Shown here in pieces: positions 8,002 to 16,541 of a DNA stretch of 64,000 nt. The notes under the pieces were generated by a model. It had not been told where the DNA came from, ran no database searches, and worked only from the letters and a program-made list of their open reading frames with translations. This DNA comes from CALKJU01 sp035326425 (lineage in GTDB: Bacteria > Pseudomonadota > Alphaproteobacteria > Geminicoccales > Geminicoccaceae). Position 1 is the first letter of the stretch, and each line of letters opens with the position of its first letter. Position numbers and translations under genes: made by a program. Location of the stretch: positions 105,582 to 169,581 of the forward strand of contig DAOLFG010000002.1 in the NCBI GenBank assembly GCA_035326425.1. Direction: 5' to 3'.

Positions 8002-9537
8002 ATGAACGTCGACAATCTCCGCGAGTACTCGGTCAGCGAGATCGCCTTCGCGCTCAAGCGGACCATCGAGGACGCCTACGGCCATGTGCGCGTCCGCGGC
8101 GAGATCTCCGGCTTCAAGCGCGCCGCCTCGGGCCACAGCTATTTCGCGCTCAAGGACGACCGCGCCGTGCTCGACGCGGTGTCCTGGAAGGGCAATGCCC
8201 GGCGGCTGAGCTTCGCGCCCGAGGACGGGCTCGAGGTCGTCTGCACCGGCCAGCTCACCACCTATCCCGGCCGCTCGCGCTACCAGCTCGTCGTCGAGCA
8301 CATGGAGCCGGCCGGCGTCGGCGCCCTGATGGCGCTGCTCGAGGAGCGCAAGCGCCGCCTCGCCGCCGAGGGCCTGTTCGACGCCGACCGCAAGCGGCCC
8401 CTGCCCTTCCTGCCCGCTGTCGTAGGCGTGGTGACCTCGCCTACCGGTGCGGTCATCCGGGACATCCTGCACCGCCTGGCCGACCGCTTCCCGACCCGGG
8501 TGGTGCTCTGGCCGGTGGCGGTGCAGGGCGACGGTGCCGCTCAGCAGGTGGCGGCGGCGATCGACGGCTTCTGCACCCTGCCCGAGCTCGGCGACCCGCC
8601 GCGGCCCGACCTGCTGATCGTCGCGCGCGGCGGCGGCAGCATCGAGGATCTCTGGGCCTTCAACGAGGAGGTCGTCGCCCGCGCCGCGGCGCGCTGCACC
8701 GTCCCGCTGATCTCGGCCGTCGGCCACGAGACCGACACCACGCTCATCGACCTCGTCGCCGACCGCCGGGCACCCACGCCCACCGCCGCCGCCGAGATGG
8801 CGGTGCCGGTCCGCCGCGACCTCGCCCTGCAGCTCGACGGCCTGGGCCAGCGCGCCGGCCAGGCCGTGGCCAAGCAGCTCGCCGGCCTGGTCCAGCACGT
8901 CAGCGGCCTCGCCCGCGGCCTGCCCGAGCCGCGCATCGCCGTGGCCCACGCCACCCAGCGCGCCGACGATCTCGGCGAGCGGCTGGGCAACGCCCTGTCG
9001 AACCAGCTCCGCGAGCGCCGGGGCCGTCTCGACCGCGCCTTCCTGGCGCTGCGCCCGCCGGCGCAGCTGGTGCGCGAGCACGGCCTCAGGCTGGACCATC
9101 GCCTGCAGCGGCTGCGCGACCTGTCCTGCGACCGGCTCTCGGGCGCCACGCGCGCGCTGGTCGCCGCCGCCACCCGGCTGGAGGGAGCGCCGCTGCCGCT
9201 GCGGCTGCGCGAGGCCGGCCAGCGGCTGGAGGCGGCATCCGGCCGGCTGTCGGTCGCGGCGGCGCGCCGCATCGCCGATGCCGAGGCGGCTGCCGCCCGG
9301 CTCGGCCAGCTGGTCGACAGCCTGGGGCCGATGCGGGTGCTGGCGCGCGGCTACGCCATCGTGCGGGCCCAGGCCTCGGGCCGGGTCCTGCCGAGCCGTG
9401 CCGAGGCCGCCGAGCACCAGGCGATGGAGCTGCAGTTCGCCGACGGCCGCCTGCCGGTGCTACGCGCCGAGCCCGGCCGCCGGGCCCGCCAGCGCCAGGA
9501 CGCTCCGCCGCCGCCGGCGCAGGAGAGCCTGCTGTGA
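8002..9537 (+). CDS. xseA: Exodeoxyribonuclease VII large subunit
   Basis: A 511-residue nuclease subunit. It has an N-terminal OB-fold (about 5-100, REYSVSEIAFALKRTIE and VRGEISGFKRA), a catalytic core with GVVTSPTGAVIRDI and RGGGSIEDLWAFN plus SAVGHETDTTLID (about 140-265), then a long helical coiled-coil region. Exo VII degrades single-stranded DNA from both ends with the small subunit XseB, which is not in this window. It overlaps mazG by 4 bp (GTGA), implying coupled translation. The C-terminal tail is Pro/Ala/Arg rich and probably disordered. Confidence 0.96.
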   Translation: MNVDNLREYSVSEIAFALKRTIEDAYGHVRVRGEISGFKRAASGHSYFALKDDRAVLDAVSWKGNARRLSFAPEDGLEVVCTGQLTTYPGRSRYQLVVEHMEPAGVGALMALLEERKRRLAAEGLFDADRKRPLPFLPAVVGVVTSPTGAVIRDILHRLADRFPTRVVLWPVAVQGDGAAQQVAAAIDGFCTLPELGDPPRPDLLIVARGGGSIEDLWAFNEEVVARAAARCTVPLISAVGHETDTTLIDLVADRRAPTPTAAAEMAVPVRRDLALQLDGLGQRAGQAVAKQLAGLVQHVSGLARGLPEPRIAVAHATQRADDLGERLGNALSNQLRERRGRLDRAFLALRPPAQLVREHGLRLDHRLQRLRDLSCDRLSGATRALVAAATRLEGAPLPLRLREAGQRLEAASGRLSVAAARRIADAEAAAARLGQLVDSLGPMRVLARGYAIVRAQASGRVLPSRAEAAEHQAMELQFADGRLPVLRAEPGRRARQRQDAPPPPAQESLL

Positions 9538-10370
9538 GCGGCAAGGCCATCGACCGGCTGCTCGAGGTGATGGCGCGGCTGCGCGATCCCGAGCGCGGCT
9601 GCCCCTGGGACATCGAGCAGAGCTTCGCCACGATCGCCCCCTATACCATCGAGGAGGCCTACGAGGTCGCCGACGCCATCGGACGCGGCGACATGAAGGC
9701 CCTCGAGGGCGAGCTGGGCGACCTGCTGCTGCAGGTGGTCTATCACGCCCAGATGGCTTCCGAGGCCGGCCTGTTCGACTTCGACGCTGTCGCCGCCGCC
9801 ATCGCCGCCAAGATGGTCCGCCGCCACCCGCATGTCTTCGGCAGCACCGAGGTCGAGAGTGCCGCGGCCCAGACCCGGGCCTGGGAGCGGCACAAGGCCG
9901 AGGAGCGGGCGGCGCGCGCCGCCGGTGGCGAGGATTCCAGCGCCCTCGCCGACATCCCGCTGAACCTGCCCGCGCTCGCCCGCGCCCTCAAGCTGCAGCG
10001 CCGCGCCGCCCGGGTGGGCTTCGACTGGGGCGAGACCGGGCCGGTGCTCGACAAGCTGCGCGAGGAGACCGCCGAGATCGAGGCGGCCCTCGCCGCCGGC
10101 GACCGCGACGGCGTGGCCGAGGAGATGGGCGACCTGCTCTTCACCATGGTCAACCTGGCGCGCCGCCTGGAGGTCGATCCCGAGACGGCGCTGCGTGCCT
10201 GCAACGCCAAGTTCGAGCGTCGCTTCCGTCGCCTCGAGGCCGGGCTCGCCGCCCGCGGCCGCCGCCCCGAGGACGCCACCCTGGCCGAGCTCGACGCCGG
10301 CTGGGAAGCCGCCAAGACCGCCGAGCGCACTGGGGTCGCCGAGCGCACTGGGGCCGCCGACCCCGACTGA
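9534..10370 (+). CDS. mazG: Nucleoside triphosphate pyrophosphohydrolase MazG
   Basis: A 278-residue house-cleaning NTP pyrophosphatase that hydrolyses (d)NTPs to NMP and PPi. Two MazG domains are visible, each with EExx(D/E) metal motifs: EEAYEVADAIG with ELGDLLLQVV in the first half, and EETAEIEAAL with EEMGDLLFTMVN in the second. The GTG start at 9534 lies inside the xseA stop (GTGA). The last 15 residues contain a tandem repeat (ERTGVAERTGAA), made by a duplicated 18-bp unit that leads into the low-complexity intergenic region. The length is near the family norm. Confidence 0.95.
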   Translation: MSGKAIDRLLEVMARLRDPERGCPWDIEQSFATIAPYTIEEAYEVADAIGRGDMKALEGELGDLLLQVVYHAQMASEAGLFDFDAVAAAIAAKMVRRHPHVFGSTEVESAAAQTRAWERHKAEERAARAAGGEDSSALADIPLNLPALARALKLQRRAARVGFDWGETGPVLDKLREETAEIEAALAAGDRDGVAEEMGDLLFTMVNLARRLEVDPETALRACNAKFERRFRRLEAGLAARGRRPEDATLAELDAGWEAAKTAERTGVAERTGAADPD

Positions 10371-10787
10371 TCCGCCCGCCGCCCCGTCAGACCCTGCCGG
10401 CCCTGCCCGCGCCACGGCAGACGGCGATCCCCGCCGGCCGCCCCTTCGCGCCGGGCCACCGTTCGTGCGCGCTGTCCGGCCGGGCAGGCCGCCCTTTGGC
10501 GCTGGCGACCCCGGTCGGACGGGCATCACTCCGGTGCGCCGTCGTTCGGGTCGCGATCGGTCGAGCCCGCGACCACTCGGGGCCTGCCACCGTTGCGGGC
10601 CGCGGTCCTTCCGGGCGGCGGCGATCGTCGGGAACATCGATCGCCCAGGGCCGGGATCGTTCGGGGCCAGGATCGTTCGGGGCCGGGATCGTCCGGGATC
10701 GGGACCGTTCGAGACGGGATCGCTGGGCCGCGATCGTCCGGGACCACGATCATCCCGGCCCGGACACCCGGCGAACGGTTGCGAGCG
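10371..10787. repeat. Gene-free stretch with degenerate 16-bp tandem repeats
   Basis: No convincing gene lies in these 417 bases; open frames here are read-through frames of biased composition. From 10648 a 16-bp unit close to GGGCCGGGATCGTTCG repeats in tandem: 10648-10663, 10664-10679, 10680-10695 and 10696-10711. Degenerate 14-18 bp copies continue to about 10757. Each unit carries a GATCG or GGACCG core. The region lies between the 3' ends of the convergent genes mazG and the TPR-SPOR gene. It may be a transcription-end or protein-binding array, or simply slippage-derived sequence. Confidence 0.6.
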
Positions 10788-12173
10788 TCAGACCTGCAGC
10801 TTCGAGCAGCCGACACCCTTGGCGGCGAGCGCGCCGCAGATCCGGTCGGCCTCGCTCTCGGTGGCCAGCGGCCCGACCAGCAGCGGCTGCCGGCCGGCCT
10901 CGACCCCGGCGAGGCGCGTCATGCCGCCCAGCAGGTCGGGGTGCGCCGTGCGCAGCCGTCGCCAGGCGGCGGCCGCCTTCGGGCGGTCGTCGAACGTGCC
11001 GAGATCGACCAGCCAGCCGGCGGTCGGCGCCAGGCCCGAGACGATGTCGGCCTCGCTCAGCGCCAGTGCCGCCGGCGTGACCGGCATCGGTGCTTGCGCG
11101 GCACCGCCGTCGGCCGACGCGGCGGCGGCCGGCAACGCCGCAGCCCCCGTCGCGCCTGCGCCATCGTCGCTTCCGGTGCCGCCGCGCACGACGGCCGATG
11201 TCTCGACCGGCGCCCAGGGATCCCCGGCAGCCGGGCCGCCGTCCGCGGCCGAGGCGGTGAGCTGCCTCGGCATCCGCGGCTCCTCCGCCGCCGGCGGCTC
11301 CGCCGTCCGGCTGCGCGGCCCACTCGGCCTCGCCGGTGCCGCCGGCTCGTCGGCCGGCAGCTCGGTGATCAGCGCCGAGGCCGAGGCCGCGGGGTCGCCG
11401 GCGGCACGCAGCGACGACACGAAGGCGATGTTGCTGCGCACGCTCGCCGGGTCGAGGTCGAGCCGGCCGATCCGCTCGGCCGCCAGCATGTCGCCCCTGA
11501 GGCCATGGACCAGCGCCAGGTTCTGCCTCGCTTTGGCGGTGGAGTCCGGGCCGTTGGCCAGGGGCTCGAGCTGGGCCAGGGCGGCGTCGAAGTCGCCGGC
11601 CAGGGCGTAGGACAGGCCGAGATTGTTGACGATCGACCGGTCGCCCGGCGAGGCTTCCAGCCCACGGCGGTAGGCCGAGATGGCGTCGCCGCCGCGGCCG
11701 ATCATGTCGTAGGCCACGCCCAGCATGTTGAGGGTGCGGGCATCGCCGGGCGCCGCCTTCAGCGCCTCCTCGAGGTGGGCGGCGGCCGGCCCCGGCTGGC
11801 CGAGCCCGATCAGGGCGCGGGCATAGCCGCGATTGGCCGCAGCGTCGGCGGGATCGCCGCCGAGCAGGCGCCGGAACACGTCGGCGGCATCCTGCCAGCG
11901 GCCCTCGCCCAGCAGGGCCTCGCCCATCCTGTTCAGCGCCACCGGATCGCTGCCGGTCCGTCCGGCGGCCTGCTGGTAGTAGCCGATGGCGGTGCGGGTG
12001 TCGCCGGCGGCGGCGGCACGGTCGCCCATCGCCACCAGCTCGTCGTCCTGGCCCAGGGCCTCTCCGGCGGAGCCGGCGGCCACCGGCGTCTCGCCGGGCG
12101 AGGCAGCGCAACCGGCGAGGCCGATCAGGCAGCCGAGACCGACAGCGGCACCGAGACGTCGACCGAGCTTCAT
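10788..12173 (-). CDS. TPR lipoprotein with C-terminal SPOR domain
   Basis: A 461-residue predicted lipoprotein. Residues 1-22 form a lipoprotein signal with lipobox LAGC, so mature Cys22 would be lipidated. About five TPR units follow (about 45-230; for example AIGYYQQAAGRTGSDPVALN and AAAHLEEALKAAPGDARTLN). Then comes an Ala/Pro-rich linker (about 255-370) and a C-terminal SPOR-like domain (about 385-461; WLVDLGTFDDRPKA to GAKGVG-type end). SPOR domains bind denuded septal peptidoglycan, and TPRs mediate protein contacts. The N-terminal half resembles TadD-like TPR proteins. Start 12173 is chosen for the signal peptide. The specific partner is unknown. Confidence 0.8.
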   Translation of the reverse strand: MKLGRRLGAAVGLGCLIGLAGCAASPGETPVAAGSAGEALGQDDELVAMGDRAAAAGDTRTAIGYYQQAAGRTGSDPVALNRMGEALLGEGRWQDAADVFRRLLGGDPADAAANRGYARALIGLGQPGPAAAHLEEALKAAPGDARTLNMLGVAYDMIGRGGDAISAYRRGLEASPGDRSIVNNLGLSYALAGDFDAALAQLEPLANGPDSTAKARQNLALVHGLRGDMLAAERIGRLDLDPASVRSNIAFVSSLRAAGDPAASASALITELPADEPAAPARPSGPRSRTAEPPAAEEPRMPRQLTASAADGGPAAGDPWAPVETSAVVRGGTGSDDGAGATGAAALPAAAASADGGAAQAPMPVTPAALALSEADIVSGLAPTAGWLVDLGTFDDRPKAAAAWRRLRTAHPDLLGGMTRLAGVEAGRQPLLVGPLATESEADRICGALAAKGVGCSKLQV

Positions 12174-12263
12174 GCGCCAGCTCTCCCAACAGCACAGGCC
12201 AAAAGGCACAGGCCGTGGGACTATGGCGCCGATGTGTGGATTAACGGTTAAGGCCGGCGGCGG

Positions 12264-12983
12264 TCACGGATCGGCCGCCCCGCCCTCTGCGGCCGCCTGC
12301 TCGCTCATCTCGCGCAGCACCGCCCGCGCCAGTGCCGGCCCGACCGGCCGCTGCATGCGCAGCGCCAGCCCGTCGAGCCGGCGTGCCAGGGCCGCCACCG
12401 CCGCGAAGGAGCGCTCGGTGTGGCGCGCCAGCAGCTCGACCACGCCCGGCTCGACCCTGAGCTGGCGGTCGTTGAACTGCTTGACCAGCACCGCCGCCAG
12501 CAGCCCGTCGTCGGGCGGCAGGATGGCCACCGGCCATGCCGTGAGCAGCCGCGAGCGCAGGTCCGGCAGGGCCACGTCCCAGGCGGCGAGCGGCCGTCCG
12601 GCCGTCAGCAGCAGGCTGCCGCCGCGCTCGCGCAGCAGGTTGTAGATGTGCAGCAGCAGCCGCTCGTCCTCGACGCTGTCGGCGTCGTCGACGACGCAGG
12701 CCCTGGCGGCGCCCAGGCGCGCCAGCGGATCGGCCGCCTGCCAGATCCCGCTGGCGTGCAGGTAGAGCGCGTCGGCGCGCTCGGCCCAGATCCGCGCCAG
12801 ATGGGTCTTGCCGCTGCCGTCCGGCCCGTCGAGGATCACCGTCATGCCCGGCCAGTCCGGCCAGGCCAGCACGGCATCGAGGGCGCGCCGGTTCGACGCC
12901 GCCGGCATGAAGTCGGCGAGCGTGCGCGCTTCCAGGTGAGGCAGGTCGAGCGCCATCTGGCGCTCGGCTGGCAGCGATCTCAT
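12264..12983 (-). CDS. hdaA: DnaA-related regulator HdaA
   Basis: A 239-residue DnaA-family AAA+ protein without the DnaA N-terminal or DNA-binding domains. The P-loop GPDGSGKTHLARIW is near 55-68, and Walker B ACVVDDAD is near 97-104. Sensor-type residues follow. In alphaproteobacteria HdaA works with the DNA polymerase clamp to stimulate ATP hydrolysis by DnaA and prevent re-initiation. The N-terminal QMALDLPHL (about 9-17) is the usual clamp-binding peptide region, which supports the start at 12983. The neighbouring phosphatidyltransferase and DUF2066 genes form a conserved alphaproteobacterial order. Confidence 0.9.
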   Translation of the reverse strand: MRSLPAERQMALDLPHLEARTLADFMPAASNRRALDAVLAWPDWPGMTVILDGPDGSGKTHLARIWAERADALYLHASGIWQAADPLARLGAARACVVDDADSVEDERLLLHIYNLLRERGGSLLLTAGRPLAAWDVALPDLRSRLLTAWPVAILPPDDGLLAAVLVKQFNDRQLRVEPGVVELLARHTERSFAAVAALARRLDGLALRMQRPVGPALARAVLREMSEQAAAEGGAADP

Positions 12984-13020
12984 GCGCGGTCGGACATCCG
13001 GCGGGCGCTGCGAAGCCGGG

Positions 13021-13641
13021 TCAGCCGGCGCGCTGCGGCACCAGGCGCAGGCCGGCGGTGACGTAGGCCAGCGCCGAGACCAGCGTGATCGCCGCCACCG
13101 CCATCTGCAGCGGCGCCAGCACCCAGCCGACATCGGCGATGCCCGCCAGCTGGCCGAGCAGGAAGCCGGCGAACAGCAGCTGCACGAAGGTGCAGACCTT
13201 GCCGATGATCAACGGCTCGATCCGGAAGCCGCCGACGCGCCAGCGCAGCAGGGCGGCACCGCCGACGATCAGCAGGTCGCGCCCGATGATCAGGGCCACG
13301 AGCCAGAGCGGCACGGCGCCGACCAGCGCCAGCGCGCAGAACACCGAGGCCAGCAGCAGCTTGTCGGCGGCAGGGTCGAGCACCGCGCCCAGCGCCGAGC
13401 AGCCGTTGAACCGCTTGGCGATGTAGCCGTCGACGCCGTCGCTCAGCGCCGCCACGACGAACAGCCAGAACGCCGCCACCGCCTGGCCCTGCGTCAGCAG
13501 CAGGACGAGCGGCACGGTGCAGGCCAGCCGGGCCAGGGTCAGCAGGTTCGCGATGCTCTGCGGCAGGCTCAGAGGGGCGGCGTGGCTGCCGGCGCCGGCG
13601 CCTCGATCCCGACCCGGCCTCCCGCTGGAAGCAACCGCCAT
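13021..13641 (-). CDS. CDP-alcohol phosphatidyltransferase family membrane enzyme
   Basis: A 206-residue membrane protein with the CDP-alcohol phosphatidyltransferase signature: SDGVDGYIAKRF, then GAVLDPAADK (about 67-94), giving the D-x2-DG-x2-A(R/K)-x8-G-x3-D-x3-D pattern. The usual Arg after Ala is Lys here. Four or more hydrophobic helices flank it. The family moves a phosphatidyl group from CDP-diacylglycerol to glycerol-3-phosphate or another alcohol; PgsA-like is most likely but the acceptor is not proven. The only canonical start, ATG 13641, overlaps the DUF2066 gene by 73 bp. A CTG at the DUF2066 stop is a possible alternative. Confidence 0.82.
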   Translation of the reverse strand: MAVASSGRPGRDRGAGAGSHAAPLSLPQSIANLLTLARLACTVPLVLLLTQGQAVAAFWLFVVAALSDGVDGYIAKRFNGCSALGAVLDPAADKLLLASVFCALALVGAVPLWLVALIIGRDLLIVGGAALLRWRVGGFRIEPLIIGKVCTFVQLLFAGFLLGQLAGIADVGWVLAPLQMAVAAITLVSALAYVTAGLRLVPQRAG

Positions 13642-14720
13642 CGATCGTTCTCCTGCTCCAGCATCATGCCGAGGCCCGCCACGGCGCTCTCGAACTGCTG
13701 AAGCTCCCCCAAGTAATCAATCGTCAGGCTCGCCTGCGCGCGATCGAGGCTGTCGATTCGCAGGCTGCGCACGAGCGGCAACGTCTCCAGCTCCCGCCTA
13801 ATCTGGACCCATCCACGAAGATCGGCAAGCGGCACGTCCATCGACAACTTGGAGCTGCGGCCGCTGGCGCCCAAGTTCTGTGTCTTCCATGCCGCTTCCA
13901 GCGCGGCGACTGCCGCGGTCACGACCGGCGCCAGGCTCTCGGATGCCGAGACCCCCGGTCCGGCCTGCACGACCTGGCTCGCCAGCGGCTGCCCGAGCCG
14001 CGGGCCCAGCACGTCGACGCGCACCGGGCTGCCGTCCGCGACCTCGCCCGACGGCAGATAGGCCTTCACCACATAGGCCGCCGAGGCCTCGTAGCGGGCG
14101 GCGAGGCCCGCCAGCGCCGCGGTGTCGTCGGCTTGCAGCGCCGTCGGCGGGAAGGCCGCGAGATCCTCGACGTCGCCCAGCGGCAGCAGCAGGTCGAGCA
14201 GCCGGCCGCTCTCGCCGCCCCGCGCCATCCAGGCCTGGCGCCACGGATCGTCGTCGCCCCACAGGCTGGTGCCCGCCGGGCTCTCCAGCACCGGCAGCAC
14301 CAGCACCGGCGCCGGCGGCCGCTGCACGAACGCCACGCCCTGGCCGGACAGCAGCCGCCTGATCTCGGCCGGGTTGTAGTTGACGTTGATGGTGGCGACG
14401 TAGCGGTTGGAGGCCACCTGCTCGTCGGCGACGTCGTAGCTGCGCACCGCCCGGTCGAGATCGACGCTGGCCGGATCCGGCAGACTCGCCACGGCGCCGG
14501 GCGCCGTCAGCCGCGCGAACACCACCCCCAGCCCCTCGCGCTGGCCCTGCTCGATGGCCGCCGCCCGCGCCGCCACGGCGTTCTCGGCCGAGGCGTCGAC
14601 GGAGATCGTCTCGACGCGGAAGGGATCGGTCGTGGCGGCACCGGCGCTCCCCGGCGCCATCGACGCCAGGGCCGCCAGCAGCAGCCCCCACAGCACGCTT
14701 GCGGAACGAGTCGGGCGCAT
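13569..14720 (-). CDS. DUF2066 secreted/periplasmic protein
   Basis: A 383-residue protein with a signal peptide (about 1-28, ending GSAGAATT). It is followed by a DUF2066-type region: FRVETISVDASAENAVAARAAA, GLGVVFARLT and YVATINVNYNPAEIRRLL. It has few charged membrane-spanning segments, so it is predicted periplasmic. Function is unknown. It is encoded directly upstream of the phosphatidyltransferase and hdaA on the same strand, and divergent from purM with an 83 bp spacer. That arrangement is conserved in alphaproteobacteria by general knowledge and points to a housekeeping envelope role. Confidence 0.82.
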   Translation of the reverse strand: MRPTRSASVLWGLLLAALASMAPGSAGAATTDPFRVETISVDASAENAVAARAAAIEQGQREGLGVVFARLTAPGAVASLPDPASVDLDRAVRSYDVADEQVASNRYVATINVNYNPAEIRRLLSGQGVAFVQRPPAPVLVLPVLESPAGTSLWGDDDPWRQAWMARGGESGRLLDLLLPLGDVEDLAAFPPTALQADDTAALAGLAARYEASAAYVVKAYLPSGEVADGSPVRVDVLGPRLGQPLASQVVQAGPGVSASESLAPVVTAAVAALEAAWKTQNLGASGRSSKLSMDVPLADLRGWVQIRRELETLPLVRSLRIDSLDRAQASLTIDYLGELQQFESAVAGLGMMLEQENDRWRLLPAGGRVGIEAPAPAATPPL

Positions 14721-14803
14721 TGCAAACCTGCCGGCTTTGCCTAAGCTCCCGGCGCATCAGGCGCCGGGCTTCCCGGCGCGCGCACCTACACACGGTTCGG
14801 CCA

Positions 14804-15898
14804 TTGACACAAGCGCCTGCGAGCGAGGATCGCTACGCCGAGGCCGGCGTCGACATCTCCGCCGGCAACGCCCTGGTCGAACGGATCAAGCCGCTGGCCG
14901 CGGCCACCCGCCGCGCCGGCAGCATGTCCGGCCTCGGCGGCTTCGGCGGCCTGTTCGACCTCGCGGCCTGCGGCTACCGCGACCCGCTGCTGGTGGCGAC
15001 GACCGACGGCGTCGGCACCAAGCTCCTGCTCGCCTGCAAGGCCGGGCGCCTGGACGGCATCGGCCAGGATCTCGTCGCCATGTGCGTCAACGACCTCGTC
15101 GTCCAGGGTGCCGAGCCGCTGTTCTTCCTCGACTACTACGCCACCGGCAAGCTGGAGGTCGATGAGGCCGCGCGGGTGATCGGTGGCATCGCCGCCGCCT
15201 GCAAGGCCTGCGGCTGCGCCCTGATCGGCGGCGAGACGGCCGAGATGCCGGGCCTCTACCGCCCGGGCGAGCTCGATCTCGCCGGCTTCGCCGTGGGGGC
15301 CGTCGAGCGCGATGCGGTGCTGCCGCGGCCCGACGTCCGGCCGGGCGACGTCGTGCTGGGCCTCGCTTCCTCGGGCCTCCACTCGAACGGCTTCTCGCTG
15401 ATACGCGCGATCCTGAAAGAGCAGGGCCTCGGCCCGGCGGCCCCGGCGCCCTTTCCTTCCAACGAGACGCTCGGCGAGGCGCTGCTGGCCCCCACCCGGC
15501 TCTATGTGACGCCGGTCCTGAAGGCGCTCCGCCAGGCCCCCTCGGCGATCAAGGGCCTCGCCCACATCACCGGCGGTGGGCTGATCGAGAACCTGCCGCG
15601 CGTCCTGCCTTCGAATACCCGGGCGAGGCTCGACGCCGGGAGCTGGCCGCTGCCGCCCGTGCTGCGGTGGCTGAAGCAGGCGGGTCGACTCGGCGACCAC
15701 GAGATGGCCCGCACCCTGAACGCCGGCATCGGCATGGTGATCGTCGTCGATCCGGACGAGGCCGAGCGCTGCACCGCATTGCTCCAGGACGCCGGTGAGA
15801 CGGTGTTCACCATCGGCCGGATCGAGCAGGGCTCGGGCGCTCCGACGGTCGACATCCAGGGCACGGAACAGGCATGGGCCGCCGAACCGCGGTCCTGA
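14804..15898 (+). CDS. purM: Phosphoribosylformylglycinamidine cyclo-ligase (AIR synthetase)
   Basis: A 364-residue enzyme closing the imidazole ring in purine synthesis (FGAM + ATP to AIR). Characteristic segments: YAEAGVDISAGN, then VATTDGVGTKL, CVNDLVVQGAEPLFFLDYYA, IGGETAEMPGLY and LASSGLHSNGFSL; the C-terminal half carries the ITGGGL loop. The start is TTG 14804; no ATG or GTG gives a better N-terminus. Its 3' end overlaps purN by 25 bp, so the two act as one operon for consecutive purine steps. The length is slightly above the usual 345-350. Confidence 0.95.
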   Translation: MTQAPASEDRYAEAGVDISAGNALVERIKPLAAATRRAGSMSGLGGFGGLFDLAACGYRDPLLVATTDGVGTKLLLACKAGRLDGIGQDLVAMCVNDLVVQGAEPLFFLDYYATGKLEVDEAARVIGGIAAACKACGCALIGGETAEMPGLYRPGELDLAGFAVGAVERDAVLPRPDVRPGDVVLGLASSGLHSNGFSLIRAILKEQGLGPAAPAPFPSNETLGEALLAPTRLYVTPVLKALRQAPSAIKGLAHITGGGLIENLPRVLPSNTRARLDAGSWPLPPVLRWLKQAGRLGDHEMARTLNAGIGMVIVVDPDEAERCTALLQDAGETVFTIGRIEQGSGAPTVDIQGTEQAWAAEPRS

Positions 15899-16530
15899 TC
15901 TCGGGCAGCGGCTCGAACCTGCAGGCGCTGCTGGATGCCACCGCAGCACCGGGCGCGAGCGCCGAGATCGTGCTGGTCGTCAGCAACCGTGCCGAGGCCT
16001 TCGGCCTCCAGCGGGCGCGGCGTGCCGGCGTGCCGGCGCTGGTCGTCCCGCACCGCGACTTTCCCGACCGGCCGAGCTTCGACGCGGCCCTCGATGCCGC
16101 CTTGCGCGAGGCCGGGGTCGAGCTGGTCTGCCTCGCCGGCTTCATGCGGCTGCTGACCGGGCCGTTCGTCGAGGCCTGGCGCGACCGCATGCTCAACATC
16201 CATCCGTCGCTGCTGCCGTCGTTCCGCGGCGCCGACGCCCATGTCCAGGCCCTGGCGGCCGGCGTGCGGATCACCGGCTGCACCGTCCATCTCGTCCGGC
16301 CGGAGATGGATACCGGGCCGATCCTGCTGCAGGGGCTCGTGCCGGTGCTGCCGGGCGACACGGTCGAGACGCTGTCGCGGCGCACCCTCGAGGTCGAGCA
16401 CGTCTGCTATCCCCGCGCCCTCGACCTCGTGGCGTCGGGCCGGGTGAGCGTCGAGGCCGGGCGGGCCAGGATCGCCGGCATCGAGCCCGGCCGCCTGCTG
16501 GTCAGGCACCCGATGCTGGGCGCCGGCTGA
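15874..16530 (+). CDS. purN: Phosphoribosylglycinamide formyltransferase
   Basis: A 218-residue enzyme transferring a formyl group from 10-formyl-THF to GAR in purine synthesis. The N-terminal LISGSGSNLQALLDA binds phosphate. The catalytic triad is recognisable: Asn and His in MLNIHPSLLPSFRG, and Asp in the HLVRPEMDTGPIL segment. It overlaps purM by 25 bp and shares its transcript. The length is typical. Both proteins are cytoplasmic. Confidence 0.96.
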   Translation: MGRRTAVLISGSGSNLQALLDATAAPGASAEIVLVVSNRAEAFGLQRARRAGVPALVVPHRDFPDRPSFDAALDAALREAGVELVCLAGFMRLLTGPFVEAWRDRMLNIHPSLLPSFRGADAHVQALAAGVRITGCTVHLVRPEMDTGPILLQGLVPVLPGDTVETLSRRTLEVEHVCYPRALDLVASGRVSVEAGRARIAGIEPGRLLVRHPMLGAG

Positions 16531-16541
16531 CGGGCCGGGCC

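Noticed and set aside
6585..10370. 1261-codon open frame on the plus strand
   Set aside because: Only its last 278 codons are a gene (mazG); the rest is an out-of-frame reading of the cyclase, asd and xseA genes, Arg/Ala-rich without family features.
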